Shown: positions 33,273 to 41,510 of the stretch, one piece after another | Position numbering within the stretch: the stretch's first letter is position 1 | Layout of the letters: each line of letters begins with the position of its first letter | DNA from: DATBDN01 sp963715995 | GTDB taxonomy: Bacteria > Actinomycetota > Thermoleophilia > Solirubrobacterales > Thermoleophilaceae | DNA length: 64,000 nt | Assembly: GCA_963715995.1 (NCBI GenBank) | Contig: OY970283.1 | Span: 434,001 to 498,000, forward strand | Direction of reading: 5' to 3' | Notes under the pieces: model-generated | What the model was told of the DNA's origin: nothing | The model's input: the letters and a program-made list of their open reading frames with translations, nothing else | Databases searched by the model: none | Translations under genes and position numbers: made by a program

Positions 33273-33983
33273 CTAGCGCAGCAGGTGCACCTCGCCCGCG
33301 TCGAGTGCGACGCGGCCCGAGTCGGTGTCCACGAGCAGCGCGCCGCGGTCGTCGAGCCCGGCTGCGACGCCTTCGTTGTCGGCCCAGCGCACGTGGCTGC
33401 CCAGCAGCAGGTCGCGCTCGCGCCAGGCGCTGAGGATCGCTGACGGACGCTCGTGCAGGCGGCGGTCGAGCGCGGCGAGCACGCCGTCGAGCACCGCCTC
33501 CACGCCCGGATCGGCGCCGGACTCGATCAGCAGCGAGGTCGCACTGTCCTGAAGCTCTGGTGGGAACTCGCCGCGTGTCGTCGACACGTTCAGCCCGATC
33601 CCGATCACGGCCCATCCCTCCTGCGGGCGACCCTCCAGCAGGATGCCGCTGAGCTTGCGCGTGCCCACCCAGACGTCGTTGGGCCACTTGATGCCGCAGC
33701 GCTGCCCGGCGAACGCATCGCACGCCTCGGCGACGGCGACAGGAACGGCCAGCGGCAGCAGCGAGTCCCGCCGCGAGAGGTCGCGCACGATCGCCGACAG
33801 CAGCAGCGCCCTGCCCGCGGGAGCCGACCAGCTGCGGCCCTGACGCCCCCGTCCCGCGCTCTGCTCGGTGGCCGTGACGATGGTGCCGTCGGGCGCCCCG
33901 GCGAGCGCGAGCTCGCGTGCCCGTGCGTTCGTGGAATCCGTGAGCCGGTGGTGCACACGCGGCCGGCCGAAGCGCGCGCTCAA
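33273..33983 (-). CDS. birA: Biotin-[acetyl-CoA-carboxylase] ligase
   Basis: 236 residues from a TTG start that overlaps the upstream stop (TTGA). DSTNARARELA, the ATP/biotin loop SAGRGRQGRSWSAP and KWPNDVWVGTRKLSGIL are the BirA signatures; a short C-terminal SH3-like domain follows. It lacks the N-terminal DNA-binding domain, so it is a class I ligase that only attaches biotin to carboxylases. It is the last gene of the haem operon. Confidence 0.95.
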   Translation of the reverse strand: MSARFGRPRVHHRLTDSTNARARELALAGAPDGTIVTATEQSAGRGRQGRSWSAPAGRALLLSAIVRDLSRRDSLLPLAVPVAVAEACDAFAGQRCGIKWPNDVWVGTRKLSGILLEGRPQEGWAVIGIGLNVSTTRGEFPPELQDSATSLLIESGADPGVEAVLDGVLAALDRRLHERPSAILSAWRERDLLLGSHVRWADNEGVAAGLDDRGALLVDTDSGRVALDAGEVHLLR

Positions 33984-34789
33984 ATCGGCGTCAGCCGCAC
34001 TTCGGCGTCCGGTGTGAGCGCGAGCAGGTCGGAGGCGTCGCCCCGGTTCACGGCCAGTGCCAGCGCCCGCGAGGAGTCCTCGTAGAGCAGCAGCTCGCCG
34101 GCCGCGACGTCGGCGAACGTGCTCGTGAACGTGGCACGGTGCGAGCGGCCGCCGGCGCTCACCTCGAGCGCGTGCCCGTACGCCAGGCCGGTGCCGGGAA
34201 GGTCCTCGTGGCGCAGGTCGAGCGTGACGTTTCCGTACACGTCCACCAGCAGCGCGTGGGCCGTGACCACGTCGCCGTCCTGGTGCGGCTTCGGCAACTC
34301 GTGGACGGCCAGCACGCCGACATCGAGCGGGTCGCCGGCCTCGCCGAGCGGCTCTCCCTTCGCCAGTGCAGCAGCCACCGGAGCGAACAGGTCGCGGCCG
34401 TGGAAGGTGGCCGACACGGGTTCCAGCCGATGCCGTGAGCGGCTCACGTCGACCGCCTCGATGGCGCCGCCGGCCGCCTCGGCGGCAAGGCTCAGCACGC
34501 CGTTGTCGGGGCCGACCAGCAGGCGCCCGTCGTCGCAGCGGATGGCCACGGCGCGGCGCTCGGTGCCCACCTGCGGGTCAACCACCGCCACATGCACTCC
34601 GCGCGGCATGTAGGGGAGCGCGTTGCGCAGCACGAGCGCGCCGTGGCGAATGTCATGGCGTGCGATCGAGTGCGTGATGTCGATGATGGTGGCCGAGGGA
34701 TAGGCGCGGCGGATGACGCCGTGGCAGATGCCCGGGAACTCGCTGTCGGCGCCGTAGTCGGTGAGCAGCGTGATGACGGGCGCGCTCAC
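33980..34789 (-). CDS. S-adenosyl-L-methionine hydroxide adenosyltransferase (DUF62)
   Basis: 269 residues from GTG 34789, overlapping the hemD stop (GTGA). The start ITLLTDYGADSEFPG, the segment IIDITHSIARHDIRHGALVL and VAVVDPQVGTERRAVA with VGPDNGVLS are diagnostic for this family (related to fluorinases and chlorinases), which splits SAM with water into adenosine and methionine. CobA also uses SAM, but a link between the two activities is only a suggestion from position. Confidence 0.92.
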   Translation of the reverse strand: MSAPVITLLTDYGADSEFPGICHGVIRRAYPSATIIDITHSIARHDIRHGALVLRNALPYMPRGVHVAVVDPQVGTERRAVAIRCDDGRLLVGPDNGVLSLAAEAAGGAIEAVDVSRSRHRLEPVSATFHGRDLFAPVAAALAKGEPLGEAGDPLDVGVLAVHELPKPHQDGDVVTAHALLVDVYGNVTLDLRHEDLPGTGLAYGHALEVSAGGRSHRATFTSTFADVAAGELLLYEDSSRALALAVNRGDASDLLALTPDAEVRLTPI

Positions 34790-35700
34790 GCCCGGGCGGC
34801 CTCTGTGACGAGCGCGTCAACCAGGCCGTCCAGGTCGTGCTGCTCGGCCTCGACGTGCACCTCGAGCCCCAGCTCGCGGGCGGTCGCGCTCGTGATCGGC
34901 CCGATCAAGACGACGCGCGCCGTGGACGGGAAGCCGCGGCCGTCGAGTGCCTCCATCAGGAAGCGCACGGTCGAACTGGACGTGAACGTGACGTAGTCGG
35001 CGCGGCCGACGGCGTCGAGCTCCTCGCCGGAGAGCTGCTCGGCGACCGTGTCGTAGAGCGCGACCACGCTCACCTCCGCGCCGCTCGCGGTGAGCCCGTC
35101 GGGCAGCGCGTCGCGGGCCTCGGCGGCCCGTGCGACGAGCACGCGCTCGCCGCCCACCTCGATTGGCCCTAGTGCATCCAGCAGTCCCTCCGCGGTGGAG
35201 ACCTCGGCGACCACGTCCGGGCGTATGCCGCGCCGCGCCAGCGCGGCCGCCGTGCCAGGCCCGATCGCGGCCACTTCCACGCCGGCGAGGCTGCGAGCGT
35301 CACCGCCCACGGCCTCGACCGCGTCCAGCAGCAGCGAGGCGCCATTCGGGCTCGTCACGCAGACGAGCGCGAACGAGCCGATCTCACGCGCCGCCTGCGC
35401 AACCTCGCCGGCGACCTCCCGTGGCTGGATGCGGATGGCGGGCGCCTCGATCACCTCGGCGCCCAGGCGCGCGAGCCGGCGGGCAAGGTCACTCGCCTGC
35501 GCTCGCGCACGGGTCACGGCGACTCGCCGTCCGTGGAGTGGCCTCTGGTCCAGCCAGGCGATCTCGTCGGCCAGCTTCGCGACTGGCCCGACGACCGTTA
35601 TGGCAGGTGGCTTGACACCTTCTGCTTCGACACGAGCCGCGATCTGTCCCAGCGTGGCCACCACCGAGCGCTGTCCGGGAAGCGTGCCGCGCTCGATCAC
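34786..35700 (-). CDS. hemD: Uroporphyrinogen-III synthase carrying the C-terminus of CobA
   Basis: 304 residues. Residues from about 60 on are HemD: GRRVAVTRARAQASDLARRL, CVTSPNGASLLL, AIGPGTAAALARRGI and FTSSSTVRFLMEAL. It closes and inverts ring D of the tetrapyrrole. The first 58 residues (ERGTLPGQRSVVATLGQIA, ITVVGPVAKLADEIAWL) are not HemD but the last part of a CobA methyltransferase. Adding one G near 35721 joins this frame to the upstream cobA frame (TGAGRDAGTPAAVIERGT), so the ancestral product was a CobA-HemD fusion, common in actinobacteria. Confidence 0.88.
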   Translation of the reverse strand: MIERGTLPGQRSVVATLGQIAARVEAEGVKPPAITVVGPVAKLADEIAWLDQRPLHGRRVAVTRARAQASDLARRLARLGAEVIEAPAIRIQPREVAGEVAQAAREIGSFALVCVTSPNGASLLLDAVEAVGGDARSLAGVEVAAIGPGTAAALARRGIRPDVVAEVSTAEGLLDALGPIEVGGERVLVARAAEARDALPDGLTASGAEVSVVALYDTVAEQLSGEELDAVGRADYVTFTSSSTVRFLMEALDGRGFPSTARVVLIGPITSATARELGLEVHVEAEQHDLDGLVDALVTEAARA

Positions 35701-36293
35701 GGCGGCGGGCGTGCCGGCGTCCGGCCGGCACCGGTCAGCTTCCGTGCAATCTCCGGCAGCTGCTTCACGCCCATGTAGAAGACGAGCGTGCCCGGGAAGC
35801 GCGCGAGTGCCTCCCAGTCGAGCGCGCTCTCGGGCTTGTCCGGGTCCTCGTGACCGGTCACGAAGGCAACCGCCGACGCCTCGTCGCGGTGGGTCACCGG
35901 GATGCCCGCGTAGGCGGGTGCGGCGATGCCGGCGGTGACTGCCGGAACGATCTCGAACGGCACACCCGCCGCCGCCAGGGCCTGTGCCTCCTCGCCGCCG
36001 CGGCCGAACACGAACGGGTCGCCGCCCTTCAGCCGCACAACGCTTTTGCCGGCCTGTGCCAGCTCCACCAGTAGCGCGTTGATCGCGTCCTGCTCCATCG
36101 ACGGCTTGCCGGGCTCCTTGCCGGCGTAGCGAAGCTCCGCGTCCACTCGCGCCTCGGCCACGAGGCCGGCCGGGATCAGCCGGTCGTAGACGATCGCGTC
36201 GGCTTCGCGGACCAGCTCGAGCGCGCGCCGGGTGACCAGCCCGGGATCGCCGGGCCCCGCGCCAACCAGGTGAACGGTGCCGGCCGCAGCCAC
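35697..36293 (-). CDS. cobA: Uroporphyrinogen-III C-methyltransferase, N-terminal part (frameshifted)
   Basis: 198 residues from GTG 36293. VHLVGAGPGDPGLVTRRAL, YDRLI, RLKGGDPFVFGRGGEE, AYAGIPVTHR and FVTGHE are the classic SUMT motifs. It methylates uroporphyrinogen III twice with SAM to give precorrin-2 for siroheme or cobalamin. The frame ends 12 codons after the shift with a TGA overlapping the hemD-frame GTG, so the last 55 residues of the normal enzyme are encoded in the next frame. Without correction the enzyme would lack part of its SAM pocket. Confidence 0.85.
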   Translation of the reverse strand: MAAAGTVHLVGAGPGDPGLVTRRALELVREADAIVYDRLIPAGLVAEARVDAELRYAGKEPGKPSMEQDAINALLVELAQAGKSVVRLKGGDPFVFGRGGEEAQALAAAGVPFEIVPAVTAGIAAPAYAGIPVTHRDEASAVAFVTGHEDPDKPESALDWEALARFPGTLVFYMGVKQLPEIARKLTGAGRTPARPPP

Positions 36294-36303
36294 GCGGCCA
36301 ATG

Positions 36304-37160
36304 CTATGAGGACGCCTGTGAAGCGAGGATCTCGGCGGCGCCGGCCGCGAGCAGGCGCTCGGCGATCGCGCGCCCTGCGCCGGCCGCGTCGGCCTCGAGC
36401 GAATCGCGGATCCACACCGAGCCATCCGGCGCGCCCACGTAGGCCTCGATCCTGAGCCGCTGCCCATCGAGCGCGACCGCGAGCACCCCGACCGGGGTGT
36501 CGCAAGTTGCATCCAGGGCGACCACGCACTCGCGCTCGGCCGCAAGGCATGCGAACGAGACCGGGTCGCTCACGTGGGCGACCGCGTCCCGCGCAGCCGC
36601 GTCGCCGGAGCGGATCTGGAGCGCGAGGCAGCCCTGGCCGGCGGCGGGCACCAGCGCATCCAGCGGCACGCCGGCCCCTGTCGCCCGAGCCGTTCCAGTC
36701 CGGCCGCGGCGAGCACGATCGCGTCGAACGAACCGCTGTCAAGGCGCCCGAGCCGCGTGTCGACATTGCCGCGCAGCTCGAGGATCTCGAGCGCGGGCTC
36801 GATCGCGAGCAGCTGTGAGCGCCGCCGCACGCTCGCGGTCCCGACCCGCATGCCTGGCTCCAGCGCCTCCGCGCCGCAGAGCACGTCGCGCGGATCAGCG
36901 CGGGGCGGGACCGCCGCGATCTCCAGTCCCTCCGTCATCACTCCCGGCACGTCCTTCGCGGAGTGCACGGCGAGGTCGATCTCGCCGGCAAGGAGCGCCT
37001 CCTCGATCTCCTTCACGAAGCGCGACTTGTCACCGGCGGCCCGCACGCGGTCGCCGCTCGTGGTGATCTCGACCAGCTCCGCGCCGCCGAGCAGCTCGGC
37101 GACCATGCGGGACTGTGCGAGCGCGAGGGCGCTCGCCCGCGTCCCTATGCGGAGCGCGAC
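36304..37160 (-). CDS. hemC: Porphobilinogen deaminase, frameshifted and without a clear start codon
   Basis: Two frames together give a full HemC. 37160-36676: LRIGTRASALALAQSRMVAE, KSRFVKEIEEALL, DLAVHSAKDVPGVMTEGL and GTASVRRRSQLLA. 36675-36304: PLDALVPAAGQGCLALQIR and the hinge with the cofactor Cys. One missing G in CAGGGGCC (about 36674-36680) explains the break; the upstream frame otherwise stops at 36570. No ATG, GTG or TTG stands before LRIGTR; a GTC at 37160 is where a start is expected, and ATG 37106 would remove essential N-terminal residues. The enzyme polymerises four porphobilinogens into hydroxymethylbilane. Confidence 0.8.
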
Positions 37161-38491
37161 TGCTTCCTCCGGGCGTCGTCGAGCGAGGCGACCGCGGCGC
37201 TCGCCGGAACGTCGGCGGCGGCGTCCGAGCCCTCGAGCGCGAACAGCTCGCGCAGCGCGTCGACGTAGAGGTAGGCGTGGTCGCCCTGCGAGCCCTTCAG
37301 CCGCAGCGTCGGCTCGTGCAGCAGCCGCGACACGATCGCGTGCGCCATCAGCTCGAGCCGGCGCTGGTCCTGCTCTGACAGCGACTCCCAGCGCGCGCTG
37401 TTCTCGTGCAGCACCTGAGCGACGATCGCGTCGCCGCGCTCGCGCAGTGCCGCGATCGTGGGCACGACGTCGAGCGAGGCGAGCCAGCGCGCGAAGCGGT
37501 CGACCTCCTGCTCGACGAGCCGCTCGGCCTTCGCAGCCTCCGCCTCGCGGCCGCTCATGTTCCGGGCCACCGCGTGCTGGAGGTCGTCCATGTCGTAGAG
37601 CGTGATGCCGGGCAGCCCGCGCACGCCGGGATCGATGTCGCGCGGCACGGCGATGTCCATCAGCAGCAGCGGCCGCTCGCTGCGGTCCTGGAGCACCAGC
37701 GCCAGCTCCTCGCGGCCGACGATCTGGTGCGGCGACGCGGTGCAGGAAACGACGATGTCGGCCACGCGCAGCAGGTCGGGCAGGTCGTCGAAGCGGACCG
37801 CCTGTCCGCCGAAGCGGGCAGCCAGGCCGATGGCACGGTCGTGACGGCGGTTGGCCACGAAGATCGACTGCACCCCGCGGTCGGCGAGCGCGCGGGCGGT
37901 GACCTCGCCGTTCTCGCCGGCGCCGATCACCAGCACGCTGCGGGTGCTCAGGTCACCGAGCGCCTGCTCGGCCAGCTCGACGGCGATCGACGACACCGAT
38001 ATGCGCAGGCGGCCGATGCCGGTTTCGCTGCGGGCGCGCTTGCCGGCCGCGAGCGCGTCGCGGAAGAGGCGATTGGTGACCGGCCCGGTCGTTCCCTCGA
38101 CCAGCGCGAGCTCGTACGCGCGCCGGACCTGACCCTGGATCTCGTTCTCGCCGAGGATCATCGAGTCGAGGCCGGCGGCCACGTTGAAGAGATGGCGCAC
38201 GGCGTCGGTGCCGCGCAGCGAGTAGAGGTTGCCCAGCAGCTCGGTTGGCCGGATCCCGGCCTGGCGCGACAGCGCGGACAGCGCCTGCGACTCGGCGTCG
38301 ACCGGATCGGCGGCCAGCAGGTAGAGCTCGGTGCGGTTGCAGGTGGAGATCGCGACGGCTTCGTGGATCTCCGGCGTGCGCACCAGCTCGCCGACCAGCG
38401 ACGCCGCGCGGCCTTCGGGCAGCGACAGCCGCTCACGCAGCGCAAGCGACGCCGTCTTGTGCGACGCGCCGATTGCGAGCAGCTCGTTCAC
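37145..38491 (-). CDS. hemA: Glutamyl-tRNA reductase
   Basis: 448 residues. The N-terminus LLAIGASHKTASLALRERL and the catalytic Cys in ISTCNRTELYLL mark the substrate domain; DSMILGENEIQGQVRRAYE is the next conserved block; VLVIGAGENGEVTARAL is the NADPH site; a helical dimerisation domain ends the protein. It reduces glutamyl-tRNA to glutamate-1-semialdehyde, the first committed step of C5-pathway haem synthesis. It overlaps ccmD by 4 bases upstream and the expected hemC start downstream. Confidence 0.97.
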   Translation of the reverse strand: MNELLAIGASHKTASLALRERLSLPEGRAASLVGELVRTPEIHEAVAISTCNRTELYLLAADPVDAESQALSALSRQAGIRPTELLGNLYSLRGTDAVRHLFNVAAGLDSMILGENEIQGQVRRAYELALVEGTTGPVTNRLFRDALAAGKRARSETGIGRLRISVSSIAVELAEQALGDLSTRSVLVIGAGENGEVTARALADRGVQSIFVANRRHDRAIGLAARFGGQAVRFDDLPDLLRVADIVVSCTASPHQIVGREELALVLQDRSERPLLLMDIAVPRDIDPGVRGLPGITLYDMDDLQHAVARNMSGREAEAAKAERLVEQEVDRFARWLASLDVVPTIAALRERGDAIVAQVLHENSARWESLSEQDQRRLELMAHAIVSRLLHEPTLRLKGSQGDHAYLYVDALRELFALEGSDAAADVPASAAVASLDDARRKQSRSA

Positions 38492-38673
38492 CCGTCGCGC
38501 TCCTCGGCCAGGTCGGCCAGGTCCCTGAGCTCGCGCTCGACGCGCGCGAAGCGCGCGCCCATGATCGCGACGTACACCACCAGCATCACCACGAACAGGC
38601 CGTAGGCGCCCGCCACGTACTTGCCCGCCTCGTGCAGCGGGAGGGCCGGGGCCTCGGCCAGCAGCGACAGCAT
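38488..38673 (-). CDS. ccmD: CcmD-like haem exporter subunit
   Basis: 61 residues from ATG 38673, whose A overlaps the ccmC stop (TGATG). One membrane helix (YGLFVVMLVVYVAIMGARF, about 23-42) is followed by a charged C-terminal helix, the layout of CcmD. Its position right after ccmC and before hemA supports the call. CcmD helps release the haem-loaded CcmE chaperone from the CcmABC complex. Confidence 0.75.
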   Translation of the reverse strand: MLSLLAEAPALPLHEAGKYVAGAYGLFVVMLVVYVAIMGARFARVERELRDLADLAEERDG

Positions 38674-39398
38674 CAGCCCGCTCCCACGAAGACGCGCTCG
38701 GCGCCGGCCTCCTCGCGCGCCTCGAGCTGGCGGCGGAGACGCCGCAGGTGGTCCTTCGCGCCCTTGGATGTGAGCTCGAGCTTGCAGAGCGTCACGAACA
38801 GCAGCGTGATGGCCACGAGTGAGACGAGCCAGGTCAGTCGCATCGACCCGGGGAGGTCGCCGGCGACGCGGGTGAAGACGCGCGGGTGGACGAGCGGCGT
38901 GGCCAGCCGGACGGCCACGAAGTTGAGCGGCACGAACGCGCCGGCGGTGATCGCGAACACGGCGGCGTAGCGGCCCTGCTTCTCCGGGTCCGCGATCAAG
39001 AAGCGCATCGGCTGGTAGGTGCAATAGAGCAGGAACACGATCAGGAACGACACCAGCGTCGGCTCGCCCCACACCCACCAGTGGCCCCACGAGGCCTTCG
39101 CCCAGATCGAGCCCGTGGCCAGCACGGCCACGCCGAAGATCAGCGACATGTGGATGGCCACGTACGAGCGGTAGTCCCACTTGCGGTCGCCGGTCCGCAG
39201 CAGCTGGATTCCGAACAGGCCGCCGGCCACCCAGCCGCCGAGGGCCACGACCGCGAGCGGCACGTGCAGGTAGAAGATCTTCTGCACGAAGCCCTGGTCG
39301 GCCTCGATCGGCGCGTAGAAGAAGACAAGCCCCAGCGCCAGCGCCAGCATCGCCGCGGTGAGCAGCGCGAGGTTGCGGAGGCCCTTGCCGAAGAGCAC
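38673..39398 (-). CDS. ccmC: Haem exporter membrane protein CcmC
   Basis: 241 residues with six hydrophobic helices. IFYLHVPLAVVAL holds the first conserved periplasmic His, and ASWGHWWVWGEP is the Trp-rich haem-handling motif. The usual final Asp of WGxxWxWD is Gly-Glu here. LVHPRVFT contains a later conserved His. CcmC presents haem to CcmE outside the membrane during cytochrome c maturation. It lies between ccmB and ccmD. Confidence 0.93.
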   Translation of the reverse strand: MLFGKGLRNLALLTAAMLALALGLVFFYAPIEADQGFVQKIFYLHVPLAVVALGGWVAGGLFGIQLLRTGDRKWDYRSYVAIHMSLIFGVAVLATGSIWAKASWGHWWVWGEPTLVSFLIVFLLYCTYQPMRFLIADPEKQGRYAAVFAITAGAFVPLNFVAVRLATPLVHPRVFTRVAGDLPGSMRLTWLVSLVAITLLFVTLCKLELTSKGAKDHLRRLRRQLEAREEAGAERVFVGAG

Positions 39399-39400
39399 CG

Positions 39401-40075
39401 CTAGTCCTCCATCAGGTAGTCGAAGACTCCAAGGGAAACCAGCACGAAAGCCAAATCGTAGAAGGTGAGCATCAGCAGCCAGCGCCCCAGGTGCTCCGCG
39501 TGCGAGGGATCTGACAACAGCGGCGCGCTGGCCTTCGTCGCCGCGATCACCACGGGCACGAGCAGCGGCATCAGGAGCAGAGGCACCACCAGCTCACGGG
39601 CGTCGGTCTCCGCGCCCAGCGCGGCCACCAGGGCGCCCACAGCGGCCAGCCCCACGTCGGCCAGCAGCAGCACCGCCAGCAGCTCGGGCATCGCGTCGAT
39701 CACGGATCCCTGAAGCAGCAGAACGTCGAAGGCGGGAACGGCGACGATCTCGACGGCGACCAGGAACGCGAACAGCGAGGCCGCCTTCCCGAGAAAGACG
39801 CCGGTGCGGTCGACCGGCGCCAGCAGCAGGGTCTCGAAACCGCCCTGCTCTCGCTCGGCCACGAACAGGCGCGTCACGGCCAGCACGGTCGCCAGCAGCA
39901 GCGTCACCCACAGGACCCCGGCCGCAAGGGCGCCCTCGATCGTGTCGCGCTGAAGCCCGAAGTGGAACAGCACGAACGCCATGACGGAGAACAGCACCAT
40001 CGCGCTGAGCGACTGGAGCGTGCGCACCTCAACCAACAGGTCCTTGCGGAACAGCACGACGGCGGTGCGGATCAC
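39401..40075 (-). CDS. ccmB: Haem exporter membrane protein CcmB
   Basis: 224 residues with six hydrophobic helices. The start MIRTAVVLFRKDLLVEVRT, then LFVAEREQGGFETLLLAPVDR (cytoplasmic coupling segment) and the C-terminal LLMLTFYDLAFVLVSLGVF are typical of CcmB. It pairs with the CcmA ATPase. Its start overlaps the ccmA stop by 4 bases. Confidence 0.93.
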   Translation of the reverse strand: MIRTAVVLFRKDLLVEVRTLQSLSAMVLFSVMAFVLFHFGLQRDTIEGALAAGVLWVTLLLATVLAVTRLFVAEREQGGFETLLLAPVDRTGVFLGKAASLFAFLVAVEIVAVPAFDVLLLQGSVIDAMPELLAVLLLADVGLAAVGALVAALGAETDARELVVPLLLMPLLVPVVIAATKASAPLLSDPSHAEHLGRWLLMLTFYDLAFVLVSLGVFDYLMED

Positions 40076-40743
40076 GCGAACGCCTCCTCGAGCGGCACGC
40101 TGCGGCCGGCGCGCAGCGCCAGCACGTCGTCGGCCTCGGCGCGCCCGCGCTCAACGTCGTGCGTCACGAGGATGCGCGTGCGACCGGAGCTGCGCCCGAT
40201 CAGCGGCTCGAGCAGCTCGACCGCGCGCGGGTCGAGCGCCGACAGCGGCTCGTCGAGCAGAAGCAGTGGCGGGTCGTGCAGAACGGCGCGCGCAGCTGCA
40301 ATCCGCTGGCGCATGCCGCGCGAGAGCTCCTCGACCCGGTCGTCGGCACGGCGGGTGAGGGCGACCGCCTCCAGCAGCTCGTCGATCCGCTCCTCCCCGA
40401 CGCCGTGCAGGCGCGCCGCGAAGCGCAGGTTCTCGCGTGCCGTCAGCGAGCGGTAGAGCGCGGCCTCGTGGCCCAGGTAGCCGATCCGGCCGCGCAGCTT
40501 CCAGGCCTCATCGGGCAGGTCGCAGTCGAGTACGCGGGCGCTGCCCGCGTGGGGGCGCAGCAGGGTCGCGAGCACCTTCAGCAGCGTCGTCTTGCCGGCG
40601 CCGTTCGGGCCGAACACGGCCAGCGTGCGCGACGGCGCGAGGGTGAACGAGACACGGTCGAGCGCCACGCGGTCGCCGTAGCGGCGCGTCAGGCCGTCGA
40701 CCTCAAGTGCGTTCGAGGATGTCGAGGGTGCGCCGGGGCTCAG
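40072..40743 (-). CDS. ccmA: Haem exporter ATP-binding protein CcmA, unusual start
   Basis: About 223 residues. Walker A GPNGAGKTTLLK, the signature ELSRGMRQRIAAARA, Walker B LLLLDEPLSALD and the switch His in LVTHD make a complete ABC ATPase, closest in context to CcmA. No ATG, GTG or TTG stands near the expected N-terminus in this frame. The best candidate is CTG 40743, which overlaps the TGA of the upstream gene (CTGA); ATC 40752 is another. A one-base indel upstream is also possible. Confidence 0.85.
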   Translation of the reverse strand: MSPGAPSTSSNALEVDGLTRRYGDRVALDRVSFTLAPSRTLAVFGPNGAGKTTLLKVLATLLRPHAGSARVLDCDLPDEAWKLRGRIGYLGHEAALYRSLTARENLRFAARLHGVGEERIDELLEAVALTRRADDRVEELSRGMRQRIAAARAVLHDPPLLLLDEPLSALDPRAVELLEPLIGRSSGRTRILVTHDVERGRAEADDVLALRAGRSVPLEEAFA

Positions 40744-41486
40744 ACGGTCGATTGAACCGTGCTCGCCTGGACCGCGGCGATCAGGTCGCGCACGGCCCGC
40801 TCGTCGCCCTGGCGCAGCAGCTCGATCGGGTCGGGCTCGCCGTTCACGATCGTCTCGAAGAAGAGCTTGCGGTCCTGATAGGTCGGCAGGGTGCCCTTTG
40901 CCCAGCCGCGCACCTCGTTCAGCAGCTCGGCCAGGCGTGCGTAGGGCTCGCCGTACTCGGCGGCGATCTGGTTGCGCATCCGCTTCGCGAGCGCCGGCGA
41001 GGCGCCGGCCGTCGAGATCGCGATCGCGATCGGCCCCGAGCGGAAGATGGCCGGCAGGATGAAGTTGCAGAGCGGCGGCACGTCGACCACGTTCACGAGC
41101 ATCGCGCGCTCCTCCGCGTCCTCGTAGACGCGGATGTTCACGTCGGTGTCGTTGGTCGCCGCGATCACCATGAAGGTGGCGTCCAGGTCCTGAATGCCCC
41201 CGTACTCGCGCTGCTCCCAGCGGATCGAGCCCTCGGCGGCCATGCGCTGGAGGTCCTCGTGCGCCTCGGGAGCGATCAGCACCACTTTGCCTTCGCAGGC
41301 GAGCAGGCCCTCGACCTTCTCGAGGCCGATGTCGCCGCCGCCGATGACCACGCAGCGCCGCCCCGAGAGCTTCAGGCAGGCTATGTAGAAGGGCGTGTCG
41401 AGCATGCCCTGGACACAGCTCTGGTCGCAGATCCCCTTGCGGAGCTGACAGACGCACTCCTTGCCGGCATAGGCCTGAGCGGGCAT
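40740..41486 (-). CDS. Precorrin-2 dehydrogenase/sirohydrochlorin ferrochelatase-like, with N-terminal Cys cluster
   Basis: 248 residues. The Rossmann domain starts at about 40 with CVVIGGGDIGLEKVEGLL, followed by LIAPEAHEDL, FMVIAATNDTDVN, VNVVDVPPLCNFILPAIF and STAGASPALAKRMRNQI, all as in CysG-N/Met8p/SirC. It oxidises precorrin-2 to sirohydrochlorin with NAD and may insert iron, making siroheme. Odd: the first 30 residues hold ECVCQLRKGICDQSC, four Cys that could bind a metal or Fe-S cluster. It is the first gene of the 8 kb haem operon. Confidence 0.88.
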   Translation of the reverse strand: MPAQAYAGKECVCQLRKGICDQSCVQGMLDTPFYIACLKLSGRRCVVIGGGDIGLEKVEGLLACEGKVVLIAPEAHEDLQRMAAEGSIRWEQREYGGIQDLDATFMVIAATNDTDVNIRVYEDAEERAMLVNVVDVPPLCNFILPAIFRSGPIAIAISTAGASPALAKRMRNQIAAEYGEPYARLAELLNEVRGWAKGTLPTYQDRKLFFETIVNGEPDPIELLRQGDERAVRDLIAAVQASTVQSTV

Positions 41487-41493
41487 GAACCTG

Positions 41494-41499
41494 AGTCTA
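41494..41499 (-). promoter_or_regulatory. Candidate leaderless -10 box of the haem operon
   Basis: TAGACT on the minus strand ends 7 bases before ATG 41486, in the 24-base gap after the ALDH gene. Confidence 0.4.
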
Positions 41500-41510
41500 G
41501 GAGGGGCCCC

